A stretch of 64,000 nt of DNA, taken from assembly GCF_000331005.1 (NCBI RefSeq), contig NZ_AEJB01000361.1:124001-188000 (forward strand), written 5' to 3'. This document shows positions 46,087 through 55,066 of this stretch, piece by piece. Position 1 is the stretch's first letter. The number at the start of each line of letters is the position of its first letter. The stretch comes from Streptomyces turgidiscabies Car8. Its GTDB lineage: Bacteria; Actinomycetota; Actinomycetes; Streptomycetales; Streptomycetaceae. A program made the position numbers and the translations under genes. The notes beneath the pieces were generated by a model, which saw only the letters and a list, made by a program, of their open reading frames with translations, did no database searches and was not told where the DNA came from.

Positions 46087-49000
46087 ATGAAGAAGGCACA
46101 CGGACTGCGCAGGTACTTCTATGAGTACGTCTACTACAAGGCAGTCGAGCAGGCCCGGGATCAGACCGGACAGGTCATCCCGATCTCCCAGGCCAAGGCG
46201 ATCCGCGCCCGGGTCGACGAGATCCTCGGACAGCGCGGCACCGCGCTGGCCGACCCGCGGCTGGGCGTCACGGACTGCCTCACCGCCATCGACCAGGCAT
46301 TCGCGGAGAAGGTGTCCGACTACGAGCCGCAGTTCGGTGACCATTCCCCGCAGAACGAGAGCTACCAGCAGTCGCAGCGGGAGTTCATCCGTGCCACCGG
46401 CGTCGGTGCCCAGGCCGACCCGAAGTCGGCCCGGCTGCCGATCAGCCCCTACGACCCCGACTGGTCCGAACGCGCGACCGTGAAGCGCGCCGGGACTGCG
46501 CTGGTGTACCTGCCGGACGAGACGATCGCACGCGTGGCCGGCGGCGAGGTGGAGACCCTGGCCGATCCCCGTCGCGGGAACATGGTGCTCTGGCGCATCG
46601 ACGACGAGGGCAAACCTTTCGAGGCCGGCCGAGCGATGACGAACGATGACGCCGCTGGGCTCACCGCGCTGATGGACAAGATGAGCCAGCAGGAGTACGA
46701 CCAGGTCCGCGAGTGGGTCATCGACGGCGGCCGGGATCCCCAGACGAACCGTGTCGACCACAACCGCTTCATGTCCCGGCGCGCCGTGGCACGCTCGGCA
46801 GCACTGCTCGAAGAGTTGAAGGCCCAGGGCGTGTCCTACGAGGTGATGCGCGACCGCGAGCCCGGTCAGATCAAGGCGAAGATCGCCCAGACCGGCATGG
46901 AGATCCGCCTCACCGACACGCGCCAGGAGGAGTATGCCGGAGCCCGGATCTACGACAACGGCACTGTGCTGCGCTACTCGACGAACTACCGGGTCCCCGG
47001 CGGCATGGCGGTCTACTCCCCCTCGCCGACGGAAGCCGTTCAGCTGCTGCGCTTCGCCCAGGGCCACCGCATCGAGCGCACGGATCTTCCGGGGCACGCC
47101 GCTGGCGAGATGGGCACGACGCACCAGGAGCGCGGCCGTGGCCGCACGCTGGTGGATGTGCCCGACAGCTACCACGTCGACCGGGAGTCGATGTTCGTGG
47201 TCGGCAACTATGTGGCCCCGGGCGAGTCCGGTCCCCGGCCCGGGTCGAAGGTGATGCTGCGCCGGGACGCGAAGAACCGCTCCCTGCCGACCTTCTTCAT
47301 CGACGCCCAGCCCGCTGAGGCCTACGCGAAGGCCGCCGTCGAGAGCGCGCGGGAGAACGTGCAGGCAGCTCTTGGCGTCGAAGACCTGATCGCTCGTGCT
47401 GAGGCCGAGCTGGAGCGAACCGGCGGACAGCTGGATGCGATCGAGCCGCCGGAGTACTCGGCTGACTCTGAGGTCGCTGCGATCCAGCGCTCCTACTGGG
47501 ACGTCCTCACCGGCGCGCACAGCGATCTGCTGCGCCCGGGGGCGACCGAAGAGATGTACCAGGAAAGGCTGGAGGAGATCGGCGAGTTGCAGGCCGAGGA
47601 GGTGCCCGAGATGGGCAACCTCGTCTACGGCGGCACCGCCGTCGAGAAGGTCCGGCAGCACGCCGAGGACGTCCCCTTCGAACTCATCGGGACCTGGGAG
47701 GCGGAGCCCCACGACGTCGACGGCGAGTGGGTCGACCAGCGCTTCAACCCGGACCGGGTGGCGCGGTACATGACCAGCCCCACCGGGCAGTGGTCGAACC
47801 TCGACAACCTCGCCTCGGCGCTTCGTCGTTGCGGAATCTCCCCCGACGAGATGATGGGCTCGACCTTCCAGACGACCCGGTTCAAGGACCGGCTCGTCCG
47901 CTTCGACGCCGAGCGCTCCGTGCCGATCGCCGATCACGAATCTGCGTTCATGCGGCGCATCGGGGCCACCGTGCGCGAGAGCATCGAGCGCAACGCGGCG
48001 ACGGTCTCCGAGATCCTGGTCGACGAGCAGGGCGTCATCCGCTGGAGCGGCGAGAAGCAGCGCCGTGACGGCAAGGGGACTCCGATCGCCGGTGAGATCG
48101 GCCAGGTCTTCGATGTCGGCGAGTACGGCGAGATCACCACCGCCTTCGCCAGCGGGGATAACGCCCTGGTCGTGCCGGGCTACGAGGCCACGATCACGGC
48201 CCAGACTCCGGGCGAGGCTCCGACCTCGGTCGAGGAACGCACGCGCCTGCGCGGCTACGAGCAGCTCATGCACGAGCGCATCCAGTACCAGATCGCCGGC
48301 GACCTCATCGCCGGGCGCAGCGAGACCGGCGAGCCCTCCTCGCTCAACGCGGTCTACTCGCAGCTGTACGGCACGAAGCACCCGATCGACTTCATCGAGC
48401 GCGCCACCACGTACCAGCTCGACGAGTCCACCGGCGAGATCAGGGAGCACCTGGACGAGTGGACGGCCGCGATCCTGCAGACCGAGGCGCGCCGTGTGCG
48501 CTACTCCAACGAAATCAAGGCCGGCTCGACGATCTACGCCGAGTACCGGGCCCAGCGCGACCAAACTGACCCGGCTGACGACAACCGCTTCGACGCCTGG
48601 CGGCTCACCGGCGGGCGGAACATGACGGTACTCACCGGCAAGGACCGGAACAACGTCGCTGCGCCCAGCGGCTACTTCGACCCGGTGATGACCGGAGGCG
48701 CGACCAACCAGGGCATCGTGCGGTACCTGACCACTCAGGCCCAGGTCGACGCCGACGGCCGGATCGTGCCGGGCGACGAGAGCGTGGCCGGACAGCGTGC
48801 GCCGCTCATGGCTCTCCCCGAGCTCGAGACGCTGCGGTACGACCCGTTCGACCGCCAGCAGATGACGGCCTCGACGATCATGCAGTCTTCTGAGGTCACC
48901 GCGCCGGCGAAGACGGCGCTGATGACCTTCGGCGGCTGGACGGCTGATGACCCGATCGTGGTGTCGAAGGAGTTCGCCGAGCGTCACCGCATCCGCGGCG

Positions 49001-51633
49001 CCGGCGGCCAGGAGCGCGATCTCGTCGTGGGCGACAAGATCTCGGATCTGCACGGCAACAAGGGCGTGATCTCGCTGATCGTCGACCGGGACATGCCGCT
49101 GCAGGACGCGCAGGAGCAGGATGTCGTCGAAGAGGTCAACTGGTTCCGGGCCAACCCGGGCCTGGACGTGGTGATGAGCCCGTTCAGCCTGATCTCCCGG
49201 CGCAATGCGGGCTCGGCGCGCGAGCTGATGAGCGGAAACGTCTCCGACCTGCGCTCCCCCAACGGAGAACTGCGGCCGAGTGCCCTGGGCGAGATGCGCT
49301 TCGTGGTCACCCACATGGCCGTCGACGAGAAGACGAAGATCTACGACGACGAGCAGGTGCGTGCTGGCAAGGGCCGCAAAGCCTCCTCGCAGCTGGCCTG
49401 GGCGCTGCAGTCTCAGGACTGCCCGGCGATCATGCGCGAGTTCTACGGCCACAACAGCGGGGCCGAGTCGAACCTGCGCGAGTACCTGCTGGTGACCGGC
49501 ATGGACATGGAGGCTGACGGCACGCTGCGGGTGGTCGGCCAGGCCGAGGGCATCGACGAGCGCCCCGAGCGCCGGTTCATCCCGATGCCCGAGCTGCTGC
49601 GCACTCAGCCGCGCAAGGCGGGCCAGCTCCCGGGACTGAACACCACGGCGATGCGCAAGTCCTTCGGCGATCTCATCGGCGACCGCGGCGGCGACTTGGA
49701 GATCCCGTTCCCGCTCACGTATCCGACCGGTGAGCAGACCGAGACGGTGAGCGCGAGCTCGTGGAAGCTGCCGGTGATGTCCTCGCATCTGCGCAGTGGC
49801 CAGGAGTTCGAGGACGGGTCCTCCGTCACGCACGACTACACCCGCAGCTACCAGGACGTCTTCGTCGAGGCCTGCCGCTACCGCTACATGACCGAGCAGC
49901 TGGACGGCCAGGGTCTGTCCGCGGAGAAGCGCTCCGAGGTGCGCCGCGGCATGAGCGAGTCGGTCTCGCGCGCTCAGCGCGCCTTCGAGGCGATCACGAC
50001 CGACGTGCAGAACCGGGTGCTCACGGGCAAGAACAACATCTTCAAGACCGGGCTGATGGCCTCGCGGCTGACCGACTCGGCGACGATGGTGTGGACTGCG
50101 GACCCGCGGCTGGACGTCGACCAGGTTGCGCTGAGCTCGGTCAAGGCCGAGCAGTTGGGGCTGGCCGAGGGTGACCACGCGCTGGTGTGGCGTGACCCGG
50201 TGCTCCGTGACGCCGGCGTGCGTTACATGCGGGTCGCGATCGACGACCGGCTCACCGGTGCCGCGATCAACCCGGTGATGGACGCCTGCTTCGACGGCGA
50301 CTTCGACGGCGACGCGGTCGCCGTGGTGAAGCTGCACAGCGAGGCCGCCAAGGGGGAAGCCCTGGCGAAGCTCTCGGTGCCGGCCAACCTGCTGGACACC
50401 GGCGTGGTCAAGGGCGACGGCTCGCACCCGCTGGCCATGCAGGTCTCGCTGGACACCCAGGTCGCGCTCTCCAAGGACACTGCTCTGGCTGAGGAGCTGG
50501 AGAGCTCGCGCAGCGAGGCGAACCGGCTCCGGCTGCAAGCGCTCACGGGCGCAGAGTCGCCTGAGGACATCAAGCTCGACCAGCAGGTCGTGACGGAGGA
50601 GCTGAGCGCGCTGTACCGCCAGGCGCAGCGTGGCGAGTTCGGCGCGGCACTGACGTTCTCGGACCGCGAGGCGCACCTGCAGAGCGTGCGCGAGGTCTGC
50701 GTCGAGACCGGTGCCAAGGGCAGCGAGAAGAAACTCACCGACTACGCCCGGAACCTGGGCGATGCGCAGGGCACGCCCGGCATCACGCAGGCCGACCAGG
50801 AAGCCTCGATGTTCGCCACGGCGATCAAGGCTCACGGCACCGGCCTGGGCGGCTCGTTCAGCCAGCGCGCCGTGCGCGCGCTGCGCGGCGAAGACCTCAA
50901 GGCCGTCCTGGAGGTCACCTACCCGGTGACCCAGTCGATCCTGCAGGCCAAGCACGACGCCGCCGAGGCCCGGCACAAGTACGCGATGCTCCAGGGCCCC
51001 GGCCGCGAGCTCTGGAGGGGCCGCAGCATCGAACACGTCGGCCCCGGTCAGTGGCGCACGGCATTCCTCGACGGTGAGCCCGTCCAGGCCACGGCCGAGG
51101 AGTGGGAGAAGAAGTTCATCGAGTTCTACGAGTCCAAGGAGGGCTTCGGCGTCACGGTCAACCCGGACTACGTGGCCCGCGTGGCCAGTTCGCTGGAGGA
51201 CCCGAAAACCGGGCTCATCCGCAACCTCGAAGAGGACCCGTCGCTGCGGGGCACCGTGATGGACCGGATGGCCTACGGCGGTGGCTTCGAGGCGCTCGTG
51301 CAGGCGGCCAAGAACCGCGAGAGCGTCTACGACGGCGAGAAGAACGAGCAGTTCGCGTCCTCGGGGACCCGGAAGGCCCGGGCGGAGATGTCCCGGCAGC
51401 TCGATCAGCTGAGCTCCGCCGAGGCGCAGGGCCTGGACAGCGCTGCGATCGCCGTCGATGACTCGGCGGTCAAGCGCGACGTGATCTCTCAGGACGCGGG
51501 GACCTCCCGCACCCGCGGCTCGCACCGCCGCTCTGCGCATGCCGTGGGCGTGGGCACGTCGCGCCCGGTCTACACGCCGAGCATCGAGATCGATCAGCCG
51601 GAGGGCGACGACGACTACGGGGCGGGCTACTGA
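46087..51633 (+). CDS. Single-chain RNA polymerase-like protein with beta and beta' active-site motifs
   Basis: An 1848-residue soluble protein. Residues 982-993 read GDKISDLHGNKG, the two-lysine motif of the beta-subunit double-psi barrel (Lys984, Lys992). Residues 1403-1409 read DGDFDGD, containing the beta' metal-binding DFDGD (Asp1405, 1407, 1409), followed by AVAVVKLHSEAAKGEA like the AVHVPLT-AQAEA of beta'. A switch-2-like KNNIFKTGLMASR and an RDPVLRD near the RAPTLHR position precede it. Beta then beta' order on one chain resembles the predicted phage and prophage polymerases related to YonO. No sigma-binding or zinc region was seen. AGGAGG at 46071 supports ATG 46087. It is first in a three-gene unit behind box G. 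Confidence 0.85.
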   Translation: MKKAHGLRRYFYEYVYYKAVEQARDQTGQVIPISQAKAIRARVDEILGQRGTALADPRLGVTDCLTAIDQAFAEKVSDYEPQFGDHSPQNESYQQSQREFIRATGVGAQADPKSARLPISPYDPDWSERATVKRAGTALVYLPDETIARVAGGEVETLADPRRGNMVLWRIDDEGKPFEAGRAMTNDDAAGLTALMDKMSQQEYDQVREWVIDGGRDPQTNRVDHNRFMSRRAVARSAALLEELKAQGVSYEVMRDREPGQIKAKIAQTGMEIRLTDTRQEEYAGARIYDNGTVLRYSTNYRVPGGMAVYSPSPTEAVQLLRFAQGHRIERTDLPGHAAGEMGTTHQERGRGRTLVDVPDSYHVDRESMFVVGNYVAPGESGPRPGSKVMLRRDAKNRSLPTFFIDAQPAEAYAKAAVESARENVQAALGVEDLIARAEAELERTGGQLDAIEPPEYSADSEVAAIQRSYWDVLTGAHSDLLRPGATEEMYQERLEEIGELQAEEVPEMGNLVYGGTAVEKVRQHAEDVPFELIGTWEAEPHDVDGEWVDQRFNPDRVARYMTSPTGQWSNLDNLASALRRCGISPDEMMGSTFQTTRFKDRLVRFDAERSVPIADHESAFMRRIGATVRESIERNAATVSEILVDEQGVIRWSGEKQRRDGKGTPIAGEIGQVFDVGEYGEITTAFASGDNALVVPGYEATITAQTPGEAPTSVEERTRLRGYEQLMHERIQYQIAGDLIAGRSETGEPSSLNAVYSQLYGTKHPIDFIERATTYQLDESTGEIREHLDEWTAAILQTEARRVRYSNEIKAGSTIYAEYRAQRDQTDPADDNRFDAWRLTGGRNMTVLTGKDRNNVAAPSGYFDPVMTGGATNQGIVRYLTTQAQVDADGRIVPGDESVAGQRAPLMALPELETLRYDPFDRQQMTASTIMQSSEVTAPAKTALMTFGGWTADDPIVVSKEFAERHRIRGAGGQERDLVVGDKISDLHGNKGVISLIVDRDMPLQDAQEQDVVEEVNWFRANPGLDVVMSPFSLISRRNAGSARELMSGNVSDLRSPNGELRPSALGEMRFVVTHMAVDEKTKIYDDEQVRAGKGRKASSQLAWALQSQDCPAIMREFYGHNSGAESNLREYLLVTGMDMEADGTLRVVGQAEGIDERPERRFIPMPELLRTQPRKAGQLPGLNTTAMRKSFGDLIGDRGGDLEIPFPLTYPTGEQTETVSASSWKLPVMSSHLRSGQEFEDGSSVTHDYTRSYQDVFVEACRYRYMTEQLDGQGLSAEKRSEVRRGMSESVSRAQRAFEAITTDVQNRVLTGKNNIFKTGLMASRLTDSATMVWTADPRLDVDQVALSSVKAEQLGLAEGDHALVWRDPVLRDAGVRYMRVAIDDRLTGAAINPVMDACFDGDFDGDAVAVVKLHSEAAKGEALAKLSVPANLLDTGVVKGDGSHPLAMQVSLDTQVALSKDTALAEELESSRSEANRLRLQALTGAESPEDIKLDQQVVTEELSALYRQAQRGEFGAALTFSDREAHLQSVREVCVETGAKGSEKKLTDYARNLGDAQGTPGITQADQEASMFATAIKAHGTGLGGSFSQRAVRALRGEDLKAVLEVTYPVTQSILQAKHDAAEARHKYAMLQGPGRELWRGRSIEHVGPGQWRTAFLDGEPVQATAEEWEKKFIEFYESKEGFGVTVNPDYVARVASSLEDPKTGLIRNLEEDPSLRGTVMDRMAYGGGFEALVQAAKNRESVYDGEKNEQFASSGTRKARAEMSRQLDQLSSAEAQGLDSAAIAVDDSAVKRDVISQDAGTSRTRGSHRRSAHAVGVGTSRPVYTPSIEIDQPEGDDDYGAGY

Positions 51634-51634
51634 G

Positions 51635-53374
51635 ATGGCACAGCACAAGGAACTGGGAACGGGCCCTGCGGGCCGCCCGCGCGCGGCCAAGAAGCTTCCG
51701 GTGGACGACGATCGGCAGCAGGCCGACGAGCCGCAGAGCAGCGCATACGCCTACTGGGACTCGCGCTCGAACGAGCCGATCGACGCCGAGGTGATCGACG
51801 AGCCCGGACCGGAGGACGCAGACGGTTCGCGCGCCTGGCGCGAGCGGCTCCGGGACCGCGCCCGCGGGTTCTTCGGCGCGAAGACACAGGATCGGATGGC
51901 CGACCGCGAGCGCGTGCACGGGATCGACGTCGACCGGGCAGAGGACGAGACCGAGGGCCTGGACCAGCGCGAGCAGCTGCTCAAGCTCCGGGCGGAGACG
52001 CGGCTGGCCGGCGAGAAGTACATGGCCTCGCTGCGTGACTCGAAGCTGCTGGTGCCCGGCTTCAACGACGAGGAACGGACGCAGGAGCTCGGCGTCATGC
52101 ACCACGTCTACATGCAGATGATGATGCAGTCGTGTCTCAAGCCGCTCTCGCGCGGAGTGAATGCCAACTCGATCATCCAGGCCGTCGGCATGGTGATGAC
52201 GATGCGGATGCTCGCCCCGGACTTCAAGAAGGAGATGGACAGCTACCTTCAGCCCCTCAAGGACAAGATCCAGGAACGCATCGACACCCGGACCCGCGGC
52301 ATGATCGCCTCTGCCGAGAGCGGCATCGCGCACCGGCAGAGGATCTTCAAGGACGTGCCGAGCGACGCCCGGCGCGAGCGCCTCATCGGCAGCACCGATC
52401 CGCGTGACCACCTGACGAAGAAGTGGCGCAAGCGCTTCGACGCCATGCAGCACCGTGAGCGCGGCCACCGGGAGATGTTCACCCCGGACTCGGCAGCCAT
52501 GACCGAGGTCGCGCTCATGGAGAACGCCTTCTGGAAGATGCGTGAGCCGGGCGCGGACGCCGGCCTGATCCGCGACAGCTACCGGGCGATGCGCAAGCGG
52601 CTGCACGAGCAGATGAGCGAAGACGGCCTGGAGCGCCAGGAGGTCGTCCAGCGCGCGCGAATGATCATCGGCGAGCGGATGGAGTACGAGCCCGAGCTGC
52701 GCACGATGTTCAACGGCGTGGCCCACGGCCGGATCGTCAAGGCTCCCGCGCACGAGGAGCGGATCGCAGGCTCCGACCGGGTCCGCACGGTCTGGAGCGG
52801 GGAGTTCGACGACCAGCTGGGTCAGCGTCTGCCCGATGACGGGATGTTCACGCTGCGCCGGCCCATGGACGCGGACGCCCACCAGGTCCAGTTCGCCGAG
52901 ACGATGAAGACCTCGCTGCTCGACGCGCTGGGCCGCGGCGACCAAGAGGGCTACGGGGGCAACATGCTCGGCTACCTGGTCGGCTTCGCGGCACAGAAGC
53001 AGGGCCTGGACACCAGCGGACTGCCCGACACGCTCCAGCACCGCCTGGACCAGTCCGAGGTGATGATCGCGAGCATGGACATCGACGGCCTGCCGCCCGA
53101 GGAGCAGCAGCGGGTCTACTCCAACGCTTACGTCGACGCGATGGAGGCGGTGAACGAGAAGTACCCGGATCTTGAGGCCGAGCTGAAGCGGAGCCTCGGG
53201 GAGAACTGGCAGCAGACGCTGCAGACGGCGGTCGACGACCCGGGTGCCTTCTTCGAGGAGCAGCGGCTCAAGCCGCGGTCGCGCCCTACGGGTCCGTCGT
53301 CCGAGCAGGAGGCCGGCCCGCAGAACGAGAGCCCGAACGCTGAGGCCGATTCCGAGGACTACCAGCCCGCCTGA
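51635..53374 (+). CDS. Unknown protein, operon partner of the RNA polymerase-like protein
   Basis: A 579-residue soluble protein beginning at ATG 51635, one base after the polymerase-like stop. Residues 1-90 are disordered and charged; residues 100-500 are mainly helical, including a Met-rich helical pair (MHHVYMQMMMQS and MVMTMRMLAPDF), and the C-terminal 40 residues are Pro/Glu-rich. No family recognised. The tight linkage makes it a candidate subunit, specificity factor or regulator of the polymerase-like protein; that is inference. Confidence 0.72.
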   Translation: MAQHKELGTGPAGRPRAAKKLPVDDDRQQADEPQSSAYAYWDSRSNEPIDAEVIDEPGPEDADGSRAWRERLRDRARGFFGAKTQDRMADRERVHGIDVDRAEDETEGLDQREQLLKLRAETRLAGEKYMASLRDSKLLVPGFNDEERTQELGVMHHVYMQMMMQSCLKPLSRGVNANSIIQAVGMVMTMRMLAPDFKKEMDSYLQPLKDKIQERIDTRTRGMIASAESGIAHRQRIFKDVPSDARRERLIGSTDPRDHLTKKWRKRFDAMQHRERGHREMFTPDSAAMTEVALMENAFWKMREPGADAGLIRDSYRAMRKRLHEQMSEDGLERQEVVQRARMIIGERMEYEPELRTMFNGVAHGRIVKAPAHEERIAGSDRVRTVWSGEFDDQLGQRLPDDGMFTLRRPMDADAHQVQFAETMKTSLLDALGRGDQEGYGGNMLGYLVGFAAQKQGLDTSGLPDTLQHRLDQSEVMIASMDIDGLPPEEQQRVYSNAYVDAMEAVNEKYPDLEAELKRSLGENWQQTLQTAVDDPGAFFEEQRLKPRSRPTGPSSEQEAGPQNESPNAEADSEDYQPA

Positions 53375-53409
53375 AGGCGATCCGAGAACAAGGAGCAGGA
53401 GGAAGGGCC

Positions 53410-53775
53410 ATGAGCCAGGAACAGAATGAGGGACAGCAGGTCAGGTTCGGCTCACGTTTTGCGCGGATGTTCGGCTACGTCACGCCGGAGGACCGGAGCC
53501 GATGGGAGCAGCAGCGGGCGCAGAACAAGCCGAACGTCAACGCGATCAAGCAGGGCACGAAGTCGGCGCTGGGCTCGATGATGGAGTTCGGGGAGCGCAA
53601 CATCGGCGCGAAGCTCGATGCTGCCCACCGCGTAGCGGCGCAGCAGCGGTTCGAGGAGTCCCACGACAGGGTCGTGAACCAGCGCCGCGATCCGAACACG
53701 CGGAACATCATCGAGTCGGTCGACTACGAGCCCAAGGACGACCGGGAGGAGATCGAGCCGGATCTGGAGCTCTAG
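53410..53775 (+). CDS. Small acidic-tailed protein, third gene of the polymerase unit
   Basis: A 121-residue soluble protein starting at ATG 53410 after AGGAGGAAGGG. It has a basic helical middle (WEQQRAQNKPNVNAIKQGTK) and an acidic tail (DDREEIEPDLEL), like small DNA- or polymerase-binding accessory factors. No family recognised. Confidence 0.7.
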   Translation: MSQEQNEGQQVRFGSRFARMFGYVTPEDRSRWEQQRAQNKPNVNAIKQGTKSALGSMMEFGERNIGAKLDAAHRVAAQQRFEESHDRVVNQRRDPNTRNIIESVDYEPKDDREEIEPDLEL

Positions 53776-53826
53776 CCGAATGGGCCAAGACAAGCGTATC
53801 GAGTGGCACTCTATAAGCCCACCTCT

Positions 53827-53860
53827 CCTTCTCGACTCGTTACTATCTTCGATAGACTGG
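53827..53860 (+). promoter_or_regulatory. Promoter/operator box H
   Basis: CCTTCTCGACTCG at 53827 and GATAGACTGG at 53851, about 50 bp before the HU-like gene. Confidence 0.6.
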
Positions 53861-53908
53861 TTTCTCAGCGAAACCGCGTCATGAAGGACGACAGGACAGG
53901 GTGTGGGT

Positions 53909-54292
53909 ATGGAGACGACGACGAATCCGCGTGTCAGTAAGCGCGAGTTCATCTCTCGGGTCGCGACTCGCAGCGGGTTGCCGATCCGGGTGGTGAACAA
54001 GGTGTACGAGTCACTGCTCGGCGAACTCACGGGCGCGGTCAGCTGCGGAGAGACGGTCGTGCTCACGAGCTTCGGCCGCTTCTACCGACAGGACCACAAG
54101 GGCCACAAGGTGCGCTTCGGCAAGAGCAACGTCGACGACTACGTGGTGCTGAAGTTCTCCGCGTCGAGCAGCTTCAACCGCCGGCTCGGCGGCGATGAGG
54201 ACGAGATCTCACCGGAGACCAACGGGATGATCGAGGATGCCGACGAGTTCGAGAACGTCATTGAGGATCGTGAGCTACGGGCCGCGTCGTAG
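53909..54292 (+). CDS. HU/IHF-family DNA-binding protein
   Basis: A 127-residue protein. Residues 5-90 follow the HU fold: SKREFISRVATRSGLPIRVV, then ETVVLTSFGRFYRQDHKGHK with the conserved GRF. An acidic 35-residue tail is added at the C-terminus, unlike chromosomal HU. HU and IHF bend DNA and help relaxosomes and recombination complexes. ATG 53909 or GTG 53903 are both possible starts; ATG is taken. It has its own recurrent box and terminator. Confidence 0.85.
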   Translation: METTTNPRVSKREFISRVATRSGLPIRVVNKVYESLLGELTGAVSCGETVVLTSFGRFYRQDHKGHKVRFGKSNVDDYVVLKFSASSSFNRRLGGDEDEISPETNGMIEDADEFENVIEDRELRAAS

Positions 54293-54312
54293 GCAACGAG
54301 GAGCCAGCAGAA

Positions 54313-54356
54313 AAAGAGAACCCCCGTGATGCACAGGCATCACGGGGGTTCTCTTT
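54313..54356. terminator. Bidirectional 20-bp hairpin
   Basis: AAAGAGAACCCCCGTGATGC and its exact complement with a 4-base loop. The A-rich left and T-rich right arm ends suit termination in both directions, between the HU gene and the convergent membrane-protein genes. Confidence 0.9.
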
Positions 54357-54383
54357 ATGGCGGAACGAGCCCAGTTGCGACGC

Positions 54384-54638
54384 TCAGCCGTCGGCGATGG
54401 CAAAGATCAGCACGAGCACGATGACCGGGACGATGAGCACGCCAGCCCCGGCGAGGAGGTGCTCCCACCCCAGCGGCGAGTTGATCCAGCCCATGAAGTC
54501 GTTCCGCAGGCCGGCGACGGTGCTCGCGATCGAGGCGAAGAAGCCGGTGACGCATCCGCCGATGACCGCCAGACTGACGCCGCCGATCAGACCGAGAGCG
54601 ATGATGGCACGAGCACTATTGAACATGGTCCTGAACAT
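54384..54638 (-). CDS. Small two-TM membrane protein
   Basis: An 84-residue protein from ATG 54638 with two hydrophobic helices (ALGLIGGVSLAVIGGCVTGF and AGVLIVPVIVLVLIFAI) and a short amphipathic region between. Together with the next minus-strand gene it forms a small membrane unit behind box J. Unknown function; an immunity or entry-exclusion protein is possible. Confidence 0.65.
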   Translation of the reverse strand: MFRTMFNSARAIIALGLIGGVSLAVIGGCVTGFFASIASTVAGLRNDFMGWINSPLGWEHLLAGAGVLIVPVIVLVLIFAIADG

Positions 54639-54649
54639 GACGCCCCGTC

Positions 54650-54991
54650 CTACTTCCGGTCCTCGAAGAGCAGGTAGTACAGCCCGATGTGCGGGATGAC
54701 GAGGGCCGCCAGCGCGATCCAGGCCCGCCCCGGGTCCTCGACCACCCAGCCGATGAAGTCCTTGACGGGTCCGACGTAGGCCAGCACGGGGGCGAACACC
54801 TCAGTGCGGAAGATGACGTGGAAGATGCCGTAGGCCATGCCGAGGGCGATCGCCAGTCCGATGCCGCGCCGTACGAAGAGGGCGCAACGAGGACTGATCC
54901 ACCGGCGGCGACCCGCGGTTGTGCTGGACTAGGGTTCAGCATCCAGAGCTGCCGCCTGGGTCACTGGCTCGTAGTCGTACATCGCCACCAT
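54650..54991 (-). pseudogene. Small membrane protein with in-frame TAG codon
   Basis: From ATG 54991 the frame gives MVAMYDYEPVTQAAALDAEP, then TAG (54931-54929), then continues without further stops as SSTTAGRRRWISPRC, a helix, and FHVIFRTEVFAPVLAYVG up to a normal stop at 54650 (113 codons in all). The part from ATG 54838 (62 residues, two helices) could be made alone, but no ribosome site precedes it. The frame therefore shows nonsense mutation, readthrough, or reinitiation. Confidence 0.55.
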
Positions 54992-54995
54992 CTCG

Positions 54996-55030
54996 CTCTT
55001 ATCAAATAGCCATTACTTCCATTCTATGAG
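54996..55030 (-). promoter_or_regulatory. Promoter/operator box J (minus strand)
   Basis: On the minus strand, GGAAGTAATGGCTATTTG is followed by GATAAGAG, resembling box F (CCATGATTGCC ... GATAGAG). It ends a few bases before ATG 54991, which would give an almost leaderless transcript. Confidence 0.45.
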
Positions 55031-55066
55031 AAACCATCAATGGTCAGAAGAATCGCGAATTACAGG

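Noticed and set aside
46087-51633. Host rpoB or rpoC gene
   Set aside because: A single chain carries both barrel motifs, lacks the usual conserved regions between them, and sits in a transfer operon. It is not the housekeeping enzyme.
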